64,000 bases of DNA from Chamaelirium japonicum (Eukaryota > Streptophyta > Magnoliopsida > Liliales > Melanthiaceae). The stretch covers positions 38,981,449-39,045,448 of the forward strand of contig OX393553.1 in NCBI GenBank assembly GCA_947650365.1. Reading direction: 5' to 3'. The number at the start of each line of letters is the position of its first letter. Position 1 is the first letter of the stretch. The notes under the pieces are model-generated. The model was given only the letters and a program-made list of their open reading frames with translations, did no database searches and was not told the origin of the DNA. Shown here piece by piece: positions 1 to 10,554 of this stretch. The position numbers and the translations under genes are program-made.

Positions 1-1230
1 ATATTTGTAGGGACCATAGCTAATATAGTAAAGTATGATGTCCTACTTCTAATATTGCAAAATAATTAAGGACATAGATCTATTTTGTTTTTTTTCTGTT
101 GGAAAACATATTTATGTTATTCTTAGTAGGTAATAGATACGAATAATGGAAAGAAAAATTAATTAGGTCAAGATTTGTACAAAAAAAACAAAGTTTATGT
201 TTCTACACCAATTTTAAAAGATTGGTGCTTGGTTAACTATCAGACAAAAATTATTATCAAAATTTTCCATGGTCCTTTTTATCTTAGTGGGATAAAACTT
301 AGATGATGACGATAATAATGGCTTCATAAAGAAAAATAATGGGAGACTTAGTGAACGGTTCCTGACTTTAGATCGGTTTAGGGGGAAAGATAGCCAACAA
401 GATGGACCAGGTCCCTCCCGAAAAGGAAAAGCAACTAGAGCAAGTCCCAACTGTGAATTTTATCCCTTTTAAATGATCAAACTATCCCTTATAGCATGCT
501 CCTCTGTCCTTGTCGCTATAGTACTCAATCTACGGATTTGCTACAGTGACTTCAATGTAGCATTTTTTTTTTAATTTTGGGACACAATTTTACGAGAAAA
601 AAAAAATTGCTACAGTGATTTCACTGTAGCAAAAGAATAACAATCTAAAATCAATGTAGCAAATGTTACTCTCTAATAGCGAAATGTTACTTTTCGTAAA
701 GAGTAACATTTTGGGCAATAAATATTAATGTTTGCTACAATGTAATCGATCACTGTCGTATTTTTATAAAAAAAATCTCTTTTTTTTTAAAAAAAAAGAC
801 TACAACAAAATCATTGTAGCAAATGTTACTTTGAAATAACGAAATGTTACTCTTTATAAAGAGTAACATTTTGGTATGAAGGGTAACATTTCATTATTTT
901 CATAAAATAATAAAATTGTGATAGTGAAATGTTACTCTTTAATAACGACATGTTATTAAAGAACAAGGGTAATGTTACTTTTTAATAATGCAATGTTATT
1001 TTTAGCTATTACGAAATGTTACTCTTTAATAACGAAATGTTACTCATTATTTTGTAATAATTTTGTAATAATAAAATGTTACTCTTTAATAACGAAATGT
1101 TACTTATTATTTCGTGTAGTAACGAAATGTTACTCTTTAGTAACATTTCAGCTATAATGTAATCATTGTCACAATTTCATCTATTTTTTTGGACTGTAAC
1201 TGGAATTGTAACTATTTGCATAAAAAAAGA
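1..1230. other. AT-rich intergenic DNA with ATGTTACTC-type repeats
   Basis: No coding region is recognised. From about 660 to 1150 the motif gaaatgttactctttaata recurs many times in both orientations, a degenerate short-period repeat. Two short hairpins of the form GCTACAGTGA..TCACTGTAGC lie at 540-561 and 609-630. The reading frames here are short and made of the repeat. Confidence 0.7.
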
Positions 1231-1236
1231 ACAAGG

Positions 1237-1448
1237 GTAATGTTATTTGAACAATCTCCATCGACAAAACACATTGACAAACCAGACCCCACCCATGAAG
1301 TTGTGGCGGGGCCCAAGGCTCAATGCTTAAAGTTGATGTGAATGTATATGCATTGAGCCCTCTAAATGTTCAACTCACTTGGGCCCCGCCACCACTTCTT
1401 GCGTCTGAGCTCAATGCTGATTTTTTTAGATTGTTCGAGTAGCATTAC
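1237..1448. mobile_element. Foldback MITE, copy 1 (GGCGGGGCCC family)
   Basis: The ends form an inverted repeat: gtaatgttatttgaacaatc at 1237-1256 against its near-complement at 1429-1448. Inside, gtggcggggccca near the left is mirrored by tgggccccgccac near the right. A shorter relative lies at 52,974-53,120. The length (212 bp) and lack of coding capacity fit a MITE. No convincing target duplication was found, so the superfamily is open. Confidence 0.55.
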
Positions 1449-1854
1449 TCAATAAATAAACAAATCTTAAAAAATTCATGAAACAGTTAGCCCTAATGGA
1501 CAACTTGATTGACGTGTTCTGCTGATCATAGTCGTCTGATGTTTGGGCTGAATAGCACTTCTTTTTAGCAATTAGCATGGACTAGGGGTGTAAAACGGGT
1601 CGGGCGGGGTGTAAAATACTTCGAGCCGGGTCTAGAGATGTCAAAACCGGATAGGCCTGTCGGGCCAAGGGTATGAGTCCGGGCCCGACCGGTGTATGCA
1701 TATATTAGGAATTTCGGATCAAACCAGGTTTGGACTAAACTAAGATATTTTAATTAGAAATATTTGTATACAATATGTTTGAAACTTTGACATCTAACTA
1801 AGTTAGGGAAGCTATAAGTTTATAACCACCACACCATGTATCTTTTATATCACT

Positions 1855-2080
1855 AGTGCATGCCCGTGCCTGTTGGCACTGTAGCGGGCCGCCTTCAGCA
1901 GCAACACACCTGTCGACATAGCATCGGGCTGCCTTCGGCGGCAAGACACCCACCGGGCATCACCACCCCCACCCACACAGTCATATTCGGTGGCAACATA
2001 CCTAACCACCTTCAGCGGCCACACACCCTCGGCCGCCTTTAGCGGCAACACATCTTAGTTATAGTATATGCATGTGCATG
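1855..2080 (+). repeat. Dispersed CCCGTGCC repeat, copy 1
   Basis: This stretch begins tagtgcatgcccgtgcc, followed by tgttggcactgtagcgggcc and several ggccgcctt(c/t)(a/g)gcggcaa-type units. Clearly related starts occur at 10,272, 27,627 and 28,196. The copies around 2300-2380 and 27,000-27,060 also share a tail with repeated gtctagtcag. The family may be Helitron-like, but no TC start or CTRR hairpin end was established. Confidence 0.5.
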
Positions 2081-2477
2081 TCGGCACTCGAACGTGAACA
2101 AGGTTTTTTTTTTTTGAGGGGGGGGGGGGGGGGGGGGGGGGGTGGCGATCTTACCGGCATGAGAGGGGGGCGTGAAAGGAGGGGATCACTATTTCCTAAT
2201 TTGGGGTTGGGGTATGAACATGTTTTTTTTTTTTAGATGAGCTGGATTTTTTTAGAAATTTGTATTACCGATTCTCTCTATGTTTCTTTGTTAGTCTTTA
2301 TCAGTTTAAATGTTTTGTCTAGTCAGCATGTGTGTTTTTGTCTAGTCAATGTTTTATTTTGTCTAGTCAGTACAATACCGCCGTGCCATGTTTTATTGTT
2401 TTTTTTTTTTTTTTTTTTTTTTGAGAACCCCTCCTAACGGAGGGAGGGTTTGGCGGACCCCAACCAGAAACCATTAA

Positions 2478-5400
2478 TCACTCAAGACAAAGTCTGTTAC
2501 AAAAAATGGCAGCCTCCGCCCCAAGCTTATCCCTCCAAGGCGCTATCCAAGCGCGGAAGAAAGAGATCACCGAAATCCGCAGCTTATCCTGCCCTGCCGA
2601 CTTACCAGAGAAAATTCTGCTATTCCGCTCGAGCCAAATAACCCAGAGTATCGCCATGGCCAAAACGTCCCATGGCTTCCGAATCGCCACCGGAATTCTC
2701 CTCCTCCTCCAAGAAGTCCAGAGCCCTCTAAGGGACCGGGGATGCGAAGAAAGACCTGCCATGCTCTCGAAATGATCCCATAGAACCCTCGCGAAAGGGC
2801 ACCCAAGCAGCAGGTGCGATGTAGTCTCCTCCTCCGAGGCGCAGAATGTGCAGGAAGCATCTGTTGTCTGTGGGTGGTGACGCCTAATCAGATTGGCCTT
2901 CGTCAGAATCTTATTCCTCGAAGCCAACAAGGAAAAAATCTGAACCTTAGAGAGAGCCTTGGACTTCCATATAGCCTTAGACGGGCCGTGCCTCTGCACA
3001 CGTGGGAGGAGATGATCGTAGAAGGATCTAACCGAGAAAAGTCCTGAGGAATTTCCGCTCCAACGAACCTCATCCTTGACCGGTCGGAACGAGGCCGCCT
3101 GGAGAATCAAATGGAGGTCCCGAAGCTCACGCTGACCGTCATGGTCTAAGGGAGAAGCGAACCGCAAGCGCCATTCAATAGACCCACGCCTCCTACTAGC
3201 CTGGGACCGGACTGAAGCTCCTTTGTTCCGGACCATCGCGAAAAGAGCTGGGAAGAGATGCTCCAGAGGTCTGTCCCCCAGCCAAGTATCCCTCCAGAAT
3301 CTGATATCTCTCCCATCACCTAGCACCAGAGTAGTGGCCTCCCTGTACAGATCCTTGACCTTGAGAATGCCCCGCCAGAAATGGGATATCCGGCCTGATA
3401 ATCGACCCCGCGCCTACAGAGGGGAGAACCGCCTAAAGTACTTAGCCAATATGACATCTCTCCAGGAACCCCCAGTTCCCTGCTGCAATCTCCACCACCA
3501 TTTTCCCAGCATGGAAATATTAAATCTACGAAGATCCAGAACTCCCAGACCACCCATCTTCTTTGGGAGGCAAACCTGATCCCACCTCATGAGGTTGTAG
3601 CCTCCTGCAGCATCGACCCCATGCCAAAGAAAGGATCTCCGAATCTTGTCAATCCGGTCAATTACCCACGAAGGCAGGTAGTAGAAAGAAAGATAATAGC
3701 AGGGGATAGAAGAAAGGACTGAGTTCACTAGCACCAGCCTGCCACCCGAAGAAAGAAATCTTCCTTTCCAGCCCTCAGCCTCCTCTCTATCTTGAGAATT
3801 AGCTGCTCCCAATCCTCCCTCCTCAGAGCTCTGTCGCTGATAGGCAGACCTAGATATTTCATAGGTAGGGAGGCTACCTTACAGTTGAGAAGTCTAGCAA
3901 GCCCACCACCTGTATCTCCTGAGCCAATATAGTAAAGACTACTCTTCTGGAAGTTGATCTTCAGGCCTGAGGTCAACTCCAGACCGTAAAGAAGAATTTT
4001 GAGGGAGACCATCTGGAAGGGGCACGCCACTGTGAATAAGAGGGAGTCATCAGCATAGTGAAGATTAGACGTAGTCCAACCATGACCGCCCACCCCCCTA
4101 ACCAGGCCCTCGGCATTCGCCTTCCGGACTGCGGCATCAAAGGCGTCCACAACCAAAATGAACAAATAGGGGGATAGCGGGCATCCCTGCTTCAACCCCT
4201 TGTACACCTTGAAGTCCCTGCCTTGCTCCCCATTTATCAAACAAGATAATTTCGAGGAACTCAAAATCTCTCTAATCCAGCTCAGCCACCCACTAGAGAA
4301 TCCTTTAGCCCTCATAAGGTCCAGCAGGAAGTCCCATCTGACTTGATCAAAAGCCCTCTCGAAATCGATCTTCAGCAAAACTCCTTCCTCTCCAGATTCG
4401 CGAAGGTGAAAAATCGCCTCATGCGCCGCTGCTACACTGTCCAATATAAGACGCCCCTTGATGAAAGCGGTCTGGGAGGGGGAGACAAGCAGGGATATGT
4501 TGTCCGCCAGCTTATTGGCGAGGACCTTCGAAATAATCTTGTACAGACAATTTGAGAGGGAGATCGGTCTATAATCCCGAATAGATTCTGCAGAAGATTT
4601 CTTAGGAAGGAGAATTATCCACGAGTGGTTCAAACAATGAAGACGCACCTTCCCGGAGAAGAAGTCCCGCAGTAGCCGGCAGAGATCGCTGGCCAGCATG
4701 TCCCAGTACTCCTGATAGAAGGACATAGGGAATCCATCTGGCCCCGGGGCTCCATCTCCCTTGGACTGAAATACCGCCCTTCGAAATTCGTCGTCAAAAA
4801 AATCTGCATCGATGCTGGAGCCGGACGGCAGCCTCGGGAAGTCCACACCTTCCCAGTCGAAAGAAATACCCGTGGGAGCATCCGACTCCAAGAAAGAAGA
4901 CTTGAAGTAGGAGGTGGAAGCCCCTAAGATGTCCGCCGTGGTCGAAAGCTCTCTATCCTCGTGCCTCAGAGAGGTCAGAAAATTCTTCCTCCTCCTGGCG
5001 TTAGCGACTCTGTGGAAGTAGGAAGTGTTTGCATCCCCCGACATCACCCATTGCTCCTTCGAGCGCTGCCGCCACATCTCCTCTTCCTTCCTCAAAACCA
5101 ACACAAGGCTCTCGTTAAGTTCCTTCAGCCTGACCGACTCCGGAGGTGAAAGGGTGGCCGACTCCCCCTTCACCTCTAGATCCTGAATCTCCGCCAAGAT
5201 GAAAGCCTTCTGCCTAAGAACATTCCCGAAATGGCTCTTGCTCCAGTATTGCAACTTCTTCTTAACGAACCTGAGTTTCCTCACCATGTTCAAGGCCGAA
5301 TTTTCCGTTTGGCCTGCTTCAGACCACCAGTCCGCCAGCATGCTTTTGAATCCGTCCTCCATCGACCAAATTGACTCGAATCTGAATGGAGGCCGGACCG

Positions 5401-6109
5401 GAGCTATCGAGTCGGTCGCCAGGAGGATTGGAGCGTGATCGGAGACGCAAGATGCCAGACCAGTCTGAATCGAACCTGGAAACTGCACATCCCACTCCGA
5501 CGAGATCAAAAATCTATCCAACCTAGCCAAGATGGGATCCTCCCGCTTGTTGCTCCATGTGAAGGTTCGCCCGGTCAGCGGCAAGTCTACCAGCTCCTGG
5601 TGCCTTATGAAAAGGGAGAAAGCCCTCATAGCTGAGGCGTCTCCACCACTGCGAAGCCGCTCCCCCGCACCTCGAGTGACATTGAAATCCCCCGATAAGA
5701 CCCATGGTCCTCGAAAATTGGTCCTGAGCAAGGACAACTCCGTCCAAAAATCATCTCCCCTACTGTGGTCCGTGGGACCATAAACCGAGGACAGCATCCA
5801 CTCCAAGCCATCCAGTCTATTCTGCAACACCAGCGATAGTGAGAAGACTCCAACATTCGTGCTCTTCAAAAGGAAAAGGTCATCGCTGTAGCCTATCAGA
5901 ATGCCTCCTGACGCACCTGTAGCATCCTTAGCTTCCCACTTAGCAATCTTTCTAGTGCTGAGCGAACGGAAAAAATGGCTCGTCGGGTTCTCCCGCTTCG
6001 ATTCCTGGATACAAATGATGTCCACCTCATGGATGGACGCAAAAGAACTAGCCGCTCTCCTCTTCTCAGACTTCCCCAAGCCCCTGACATTCCACGAAAG
6101 AATCTTCAT
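2478..6109 (-). pseudogene. LINE ORF2: endonuclease and reverse transcriptase, frameshifted
   Basis: ORF2 encodes the nicking endonuclease and reverse transcriptase that copy LINE RNA into the genome. The start is taken at the Met of MKILSWNVRGLGKS (6109), the usual beginning of a plant L1 AP-endonuclease; an upstream in-frame Met at 6145 would add 12 residues that do not fit the family. Endonuclease motifs include CIQESK and SGDFNV, then SDHAP near residue 230. The reverse transcriptase has DYRPISL, FERAFD, GLKQGCPLSP and the catalytic YADD. The first frame stays open to 3728. The homology moves to another frame near 3,770-3,790 (SSGGRLVLVNSVL onward, open to 3414) and to a third frame near 3,330-3,420, with the last frame open from 3326 to 2478. 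That part includes GDGRDIRFWRDTW and the zf-RVT region (ending CTFCASEEETTSHLLLGC). At least two frameshifts make it non-functional as it stands. Confidence 0.88.
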
Positions 6110-6530
6110 GCAAACAAGAACACTCCACACCAACCACAACCACACAAGGACTCGCCCGCTCAGGAGTCCAACTTTGCCCTCTTCTCCTCTAGAGCTCTGA
6201 TAGAGTCAAGAAAAAATCTCACACTATCTAACTCAGGAGTAGTGATAAACCCACACTTTCTAGCTATGTCCAGAATTACATCATCCTCCAAAAAAGATAG
6301 GGGGAGGGACACAGAAGGATCAGCCTGGTCCATGTCTAGAAGACGCATCTTGGACCGAACAAGAGCCTGCGCCAGCCGAGGGTCGTCCGAAGAGCGCTGC
6401 AAAATCTGCCGGAAGCTCCTCCTTGCAGAACAGCAGTAGGGGGTACGTGCGCTCCCTCAAACGAAAAAATGCCGACATTATGAAAAGTGCCCAGCTCTCG
6501 ATTATAATCCAAACCTGCGTCCTGGGAGAA

Positions 6531-7886
6531 TTACTGCAGGGAAGGCGTACCTGGCTCCTGGCTGCTGCTCGCCTCACCTCCCGCCGGACCCATCCCTGCA
6601 GATGGCGGACCAGGGAACCTCGGAGGCCCGGTGGACGGCTGCCGGAATCGAGTGGGCTGCGGCGAGACCACCGGCAGACCGAATCCCGGAGGAATCACCG
6701 GCTCTCCAGAGGGCATACGGTCCCCGAAGCCATGATCCAGAGGAGGCAGGTGCCCAACAGGGGGAGGAGGGAGCGAAGTGCAGTCCCCTAGCAACTGGGT
6801 GGATAGCCGGACCCTGAAGACTCCGCATCCATGGGCAAACTGGATCGAAGGGGGGATGAGGATCGGCTCGTAACAGAGCATGGTCGCCTGGCAGAATCGG
6901 CGATGGGAGATTGAGGGGAACACGTTATGGCACTCGCGCACCTCGCCGTAGGGGCTGAGCAGCGTCCGCAGCGAGCCTTCCCCCCAGGCGTCAAAAGGGA
7001 GCCCGAAAATTGTGACTCGCAAAGCTGTCCTCCGCCGCCGCGAGACCGCCCCGGACATCTCCTCCCAAGGTCGGAAGGAGACGGAAACTGCTCCCAGATC
7101 CCTCACCCCCCGACCTACCTCGATCTCCAGAAATTGCCGGAATGGGAATTCCACAAGGAACTCGCCATTCCCAATTTCCTGGGTAGGCCACTCCCACGAC
7201 CCCTGCCACACGTGCCTGAGGTGACCGGAAAGTTCCGCCGCCGTCACCGCCTTCCGGAAGACCCGACATACCCCTGAACGATCCAGGATCTCCATCATCT
7301 CCCCCCTCCGAGGGTCCACCGGCAGCTCCCTGGATGATCCTGAGCCCGCCGAGGAACCAGTCGAGCCAGACGAACGGGCCATCCCGCACCGGTGTGAGGT
7401 GTGACCGACCTTCCCACAGGCGAAGCAGACAAGTGGGTTACGGCAGGCGGTGACAACGTGGTCGCGCTCTCCACACCGATGACAGCGACGGACCTGAGAA
7501 AGACGCCCTCCTCGAAAGGATCTAGAAGATCGCCCGGCCGGAACCCTAGACCCCCCCGAACCGCTCGCAGCCCCCGGAGACCAAGCCGGGCGGCGCACTA
7601 CATCCGCGAAGGAGACTCTCTGCGGGGGTGTTGCTGTAGATGGTGGTTTTGAAACGCCCCCGGGACGCCTATCCCGGGAACGACGTTCCGCCTCCACCCC
7701 TCCAGAAACCCTCCCCCCGAGAGCCCTACCTCCTGAACGAGATGCACCTCGGGAAGCTGAAGACTTAGAGCGGCTATGGGATTCGGGGCATGGGGGACTT
7801 CCCCCTAGATCTCCCCCGGATCTCCCTGGTCTTCGAGGAGCCTCGGGATCGCCCTCTCGCCATCCGCCTCCGGGTTTTTCCTTCAA
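6531..7886 (-). CDS. LINE ORF1: nucleic-acid-binding protein with two zinc knuckles
   Basis: The 451-aa open frame encodes the RNA-binding partner that packages LINE RNA. The first 130 residues are Gly/Ser/Arg/Pro-rich and basic. Two CX2CX4HX4C zinc knuckles follow at about residues 135-148 (CHRCGERDHVVTAC) and 154-167 (CFACGKVGHTSHRC). After them comes an RNA-binding-like domain with VTIFGLPFDAWGEG, which resembles the RRM-like part of plant L1 ORF1 proteins. The C-terminus is Pro-rich. The frame has no internal stop. A separate open frame at 6402-6160 in the ORF1-ORF2 spacer (start MQRSSDDPRLAQAL) is not recognised; it may be a former C-terminal part of ORF1 in another frame. The start Met at 7886 is the first available and could be too long or too short. 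Confidence 0.8.
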   Translation of the reverse strand: MKEKPGGGWREGDPEAPRRPGRSGGDLGGSPPCPESHSRSKSSASRGASRSGGRALGGRVSGGVEAERRSRDRRPGGVSKPPSTATPPQRVSFADVVRRPAWSPGAASGSGGSRVPAGRSSRSFRGGRLSQVRRCHRCGERDHVVTACRNPLVCFACGKVGHTSHRCGMARSSGSTGSSAGSGSSRELPVDPRRGEMMEILDRSGVCRVFRKAVTAAELSGHLRHVWQGSWEWPTQEIGNGEFLVEFPFRQFLEIEVGRGVRDLGAVSVSFRPWEEMSGAVSRRRRTALRVTIFGLPFDAWGEGSLRTLLSPYGEVRECHNVFPSISHRRFCQATMLCYEPILIPPSIQFAHGCGVFRVRLSTQLLGDCTSLPPPPVGHLPPLDHGFGDRMPSGEPVIPPGFGLPVVSPQPTRFRQPSTGPPRFPGPPSAGMGPAGGEASSSQEPGTPSLQ

Positions 7887-8136
7887 TCGCGGGAAGCCGA
7901 GCTGCTCGAAGAGACTCCGTGTGGCGCGGATCGGGGTTTGGGAGGTCCAGATCGGGGCCGGGAATGGCTGGCGGGGTGGGATGCGATCGGATCACAACGA
8001 CGGTGCGGCAGCGACCCGCTCAATCCGACGGGGCGGGCATCCTCTTCATGCCGACGGGCCGGCTCCAGTCCGACGACGCCGTTCTAGCACCAGATCTTCT
8101 TGTCCAATAAGGCACCAAGAACGGAGTCGAGCAGGG

Positions 8137-8330
8137 GCGCACCAGATCTGGTCCGGCGAGATCAAGGAGGAGGCGCACCAGATCTGGTCCGGCAAGGTTG
8201 TCCGGCGAGGTCGAGGAGGAGACGAGCAGGGCGCACCAGATCTAGTCCGGCGAGATCAAGGAGGAGGCGCACCAGATCTGGTCCGGCAAGGTTGTCCGGC
8301 GAGGTCGAGGAGGAGATCTGGTCCGGCGAG
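8137..8330 (-). repeat. Tandem repeat in the LINE 5' UTR
   Basis: Two units of about 94-100 bp start at 8137 and 8231, each beginning gcgcaccagatct. The palindrome ACCAGATCTGGT recurs, with one changed copy (ccagatctagt). Tandem 5' UTR units are common in L1 elements and may carry promoter activity; that role is inferred here. Confidence 0.7.
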
Positions 8331-8876
8331 CACGAGATCCTAAACCCCCATGCTGATTCTCTCTCTCCCCCGACCCTGAAGTTCTTCGGGTGATGTTTCA
8401 ACAGAATCCTTCTCCTGTTGAGAACGATTTGTCTATTGGCTAGATTCTCTGTCGTTTTCTTCAGTTCATGTTTTATTGTTATGTACCAAGTCTATATATA
8501 TATAATAAGTACATAGTAATTGTATCGGGCTCTCGGGTTGGGCTTTCTGGTTTTCTTTTGGGTCGGACTTCGGGCTCAAGGTCGCCCGAGCCCGTCCCAT
8601 GGCCTCTTCTGGTCGGACCGGGTTTGGACAGTTAACTTTCGGATTGGGTTGGGACCGATGGGTTTTCTATTACACCCCTAGCGTGGACCAAGAAGCCGCA
8701 CATGATAGGATGGAAAGCAAACCATGCCTGGACCGTGCGATGCACATAATCCTGCCAATTGGATTCGGATCAACAGAGTCTCAAAGCTGGTATATTTGCT
8801 TCTTTAACCTGCCTCGCGTGATACGATACCATAAAATGGCGAATAGCGAAGGGCACCCCATCGATTTATTCTTTAC

Positions 8877-9316
8877 TCACTCGGGAATAGTGAAGAGCAC
8901 CGGCCGCGAAGCCCTTCTCCACAGCCTGTACCGGAGGCCCGCCGATCCGAATCTCGGGCCGCTCCCGCTGCGGCGGGCAGCAATCCCCTCAAACCCGAGC
9001 CTTCTCTCCACACCGCCGTCTGCACCCGTCTCCAAGCCGGGCCCGCCGCCGCCATCCAACGGCGGAGGCGAAGACATGAACAGATCCTTCAGGGCGTGGG
9101 TGATCAGCCTCTTCTTCTCCACTAGATCCGTCGGGTTCCCTCCAGGGGGGCGCCTTCGGCGAAGCATCCTTCGGAACTGGGTCACTCTGACGAGCGCCTT
9201 CAGGGCTTTCCGGCGAGGGAAGTGGAAGCACGGGGCGCCGCCGGATGCTGCGGGCCTTCTGGGAGTGCTTCTTGCCGTCGCGCAACAGATCGCCAGTAGC
9301 TTGAATTTCATGAAGG

Positions 9317-9323
<7 letters not shown>
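8877..9323 (-). CDS. Hypothetical small basic protein (148 aa)
   Basis: An open frame of 148 codons starts MATFMKFKLLAICC and ends with RPVLFTIPE. It is rich in Arg and Ala in the first half (RRKALKALVRVTQFRRMLRRRR), then has VEKKRLITHALKDLF, a Gly-rich stretch, and a C-terminal LRYRLWRRASRPVLFTIPE. No known domain is recognised. Support for a real gene is indirect. The codons are GC-rich like the host receptor exons, the frame sits just outside the hAT-like element, and a GA microsatellite lies directly before the ATG on the coding strand, as is frequent in plant 5' UTRs. A second Met, four codons in, could also be the start. The plus-strand frame over the same DNA reads into Ser-Leu dipeptides encoded by the microsatellite and is rejected. 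It could still be a chance frame. Confidence 0.4.
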
Positions 9324-9375
<52 letters not shown>

Positions 9376-9402
9376 GCGCTCTCGCTCTTCTCTCTCTTCT
9401 CT

Positions 9403-9444
<42 letters not shown>

Positions 9445-9479
9445 CTCTCTCTCTCAAATTATCTCGTATATTTAGTGTG

Positions 9480-9537
<58 letters not shown>
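9324..9537. repeat. (CT)n microsatellites
   Basis: Three CT runs, at about 9324-9372, 9410-9440 and 9483-9537, are separated by imperfect CT-rich sequence. On the minus strand they form GA tracts immediately upstream of the hypothetical gene at 8877-9323. Confidence 0.95.
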
Positions 9538-9539
<2 letters not shown>

Positions 9540-9639
9540 TCTTCTTGGCCTCATGGTTTTAGGGAGTGAAACGAGGATGATGTCTTTGGTTTCACCAACG
9601 AGACGAGGAAAGAAGGGGATGTGACGCGTCGGACTCCTC

Positions 9640-10043
9640 ACAGGAGTTCTCTCTTTTTTTGTATTTTATTTTTTGTTCGTTATGTTATTCATTTATTCTC
9701 TTTTATTAAAAGGAGGATGGGCCACCTTACACCACGTGGACGTAGAGGATTGCCTTAACTCAAGTCACTATCATCAACCTTGAGATGCATGGATAGGGTT
9801 GTAAATTAGTAATGGCAATGGGGCAGGTATGAAAATTGATTTTTATGATTTTTAAATAGGCACGCCTCGAATCCGTCCTGTTTATAAATTAGGAAATTAA
9901 AACCTGAACGGACCGATCAATTGCCATCCCGAGTGTAAATGGGATCGGGCGTGCCTAAAATCTTCGAGCCAGGTCGGTAAAAATCAAACCTAGATGTGCC
10001 CGTAAAGGTCGGCACCGCTGCCAGACCTTCGGCTAAAACAAAG

Positions 10044-10085
<42 letters not shown>

Positions 10086-10270
10086 ATTTTTTTTAAAGAA
10101 TCATTCTTAGATAATGAGGGGGGTTCAGCCTAGACCCCTACCATTTTGTTAGGAAAAGAGACGGTTACAAAGGTAGCAACCAAAAGACAGAAAACAAAGA
10201 CAGAAAACAAAGACAAAAAGATAAAAAAAATATCAAAATATGAGCAACAAAACCGACTCCAAAATATAAA
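9640..10270. other. Intergenic, degenerate MITE-like fragments and (AT)n
   Basis: No gene is seen. Around 9,810-9,935 tggcaatggggcagg and caattgccatccc face each other, which suggests a worn hAT-type MITE without recognisable target duplication. A pure (AT)n run lies at about 10,047-10,078. From 10,130 to 10,250 the sequence is A-rich with repeated agacagaaaacaa. Confidence 0.5.
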
Positions 10271-10271
10271 A

Positions 10272-10534
10272 TAACTAGTAAATGTCCGTGCCTGTCGGCA
10301 CTGCAGCGAGCCGCCTGTCGGCAAAGCAGTGGGCCGCCTTCGACGTCAAGACATCGCTCGGCACTGCAGCAGGGTCATGAAAGGGGGCTCGATATGGGCA
10401 AAAGGATTTTGAGGGAAATAAGATAGGGACGACTAGATTGGGGGGGCGATCTGGACAGTTGTGATAGGGTGCGCGTGAGAGAGTGGAGCAACTGTGGGTG
10501 ATAGAATTTTGAGAGGATTTTCATCGCGCGTTGG
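10272..10534 (+). repeat. Dispersed CCCGTGCC repeat, copy 2 (split by the CACTA element)
   Basis: This begins actagtaaatgtccgtgcc followed by tgtcggcactgcagcg, like copies at 1855 and 28,196. It is interrupted by the CACTA transposon at 10,538. On the far side, 26,583 to about 27,080, the sequence resumes and ends with gtctagtcagcacaaaaccg, matching the tail of copy 1 near 2370. The CACTA insertion is therefore younger than this repeat. Confidence 0.55.
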
Positions 10535-10554
10535 GTACACTACAACAAAGAGGG

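Larger units (their letters stand above)
2401..8466 (-). mobile_element. Full-length L1-type LINE retrotransposon
   Basis: The element is on the minus strand. Its 3' end is the poly-T run ending near 2422 on the plus strand, which is the poly-A tail of the element. The 14-bp sequence catgttttattgtt flanks it at 2387-2400 and 8467-8480, a perfect target-site duplication from target-primed reverse transcription. In element order it has a 5' UTR with tandem repeats (8137-8330), ORF1 with zinc knuckles (7886-6531), a spacer, ORF2 with endonuclease, reverse transcriptase and a C-terminal zinc-binding region (6109-2478), a short 3' UTR and the tail. The length of about 6.07 kb is usual for a plant L1. 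ORF2 carries frameshifts, so this copy is probably not active. It lies inside the hAT-like element at 1583-8680 and is therefore younger than it. Confidence 0.9.
1583..8680. mobile_element. hAT-like non-autonomous element, split by a LINE insertion
   Basis: The ends are TAGGGGTGTAA (from 1583) and TTACACCCCTA (to 8680), an 11-bp terminal inverted repeat. The flanks are gcatggac (1575-1582) and gcgtggac (8681-8688), an 8-bp target duplication with one mismatch, as hAT elements make. Both subterminal regions are rich in GGGTCGGGC/GGTCGGACC-type motifs. With the LINE and its duplicated target removed, the element is about 1 kb with no transposase, so it would have been mobilised by proteins from another copy. 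It also contains a CCCGTGCC-family repeat and a 25-bp poly-G run near 2118-2142. Confidence 0.7.

Noticed and set aside
5901-6439. Plus-strand frames opposite the LINE
   Set aside because: They are shadows of ORF2 and the ORF spacer on the minus strand.
8599-9624. Plus-strand 341-codon frame
   Set aside because: It crosses the hAT end and runs through CT microsatellites giving Ser-Leu dipeptides; no domain is seen.
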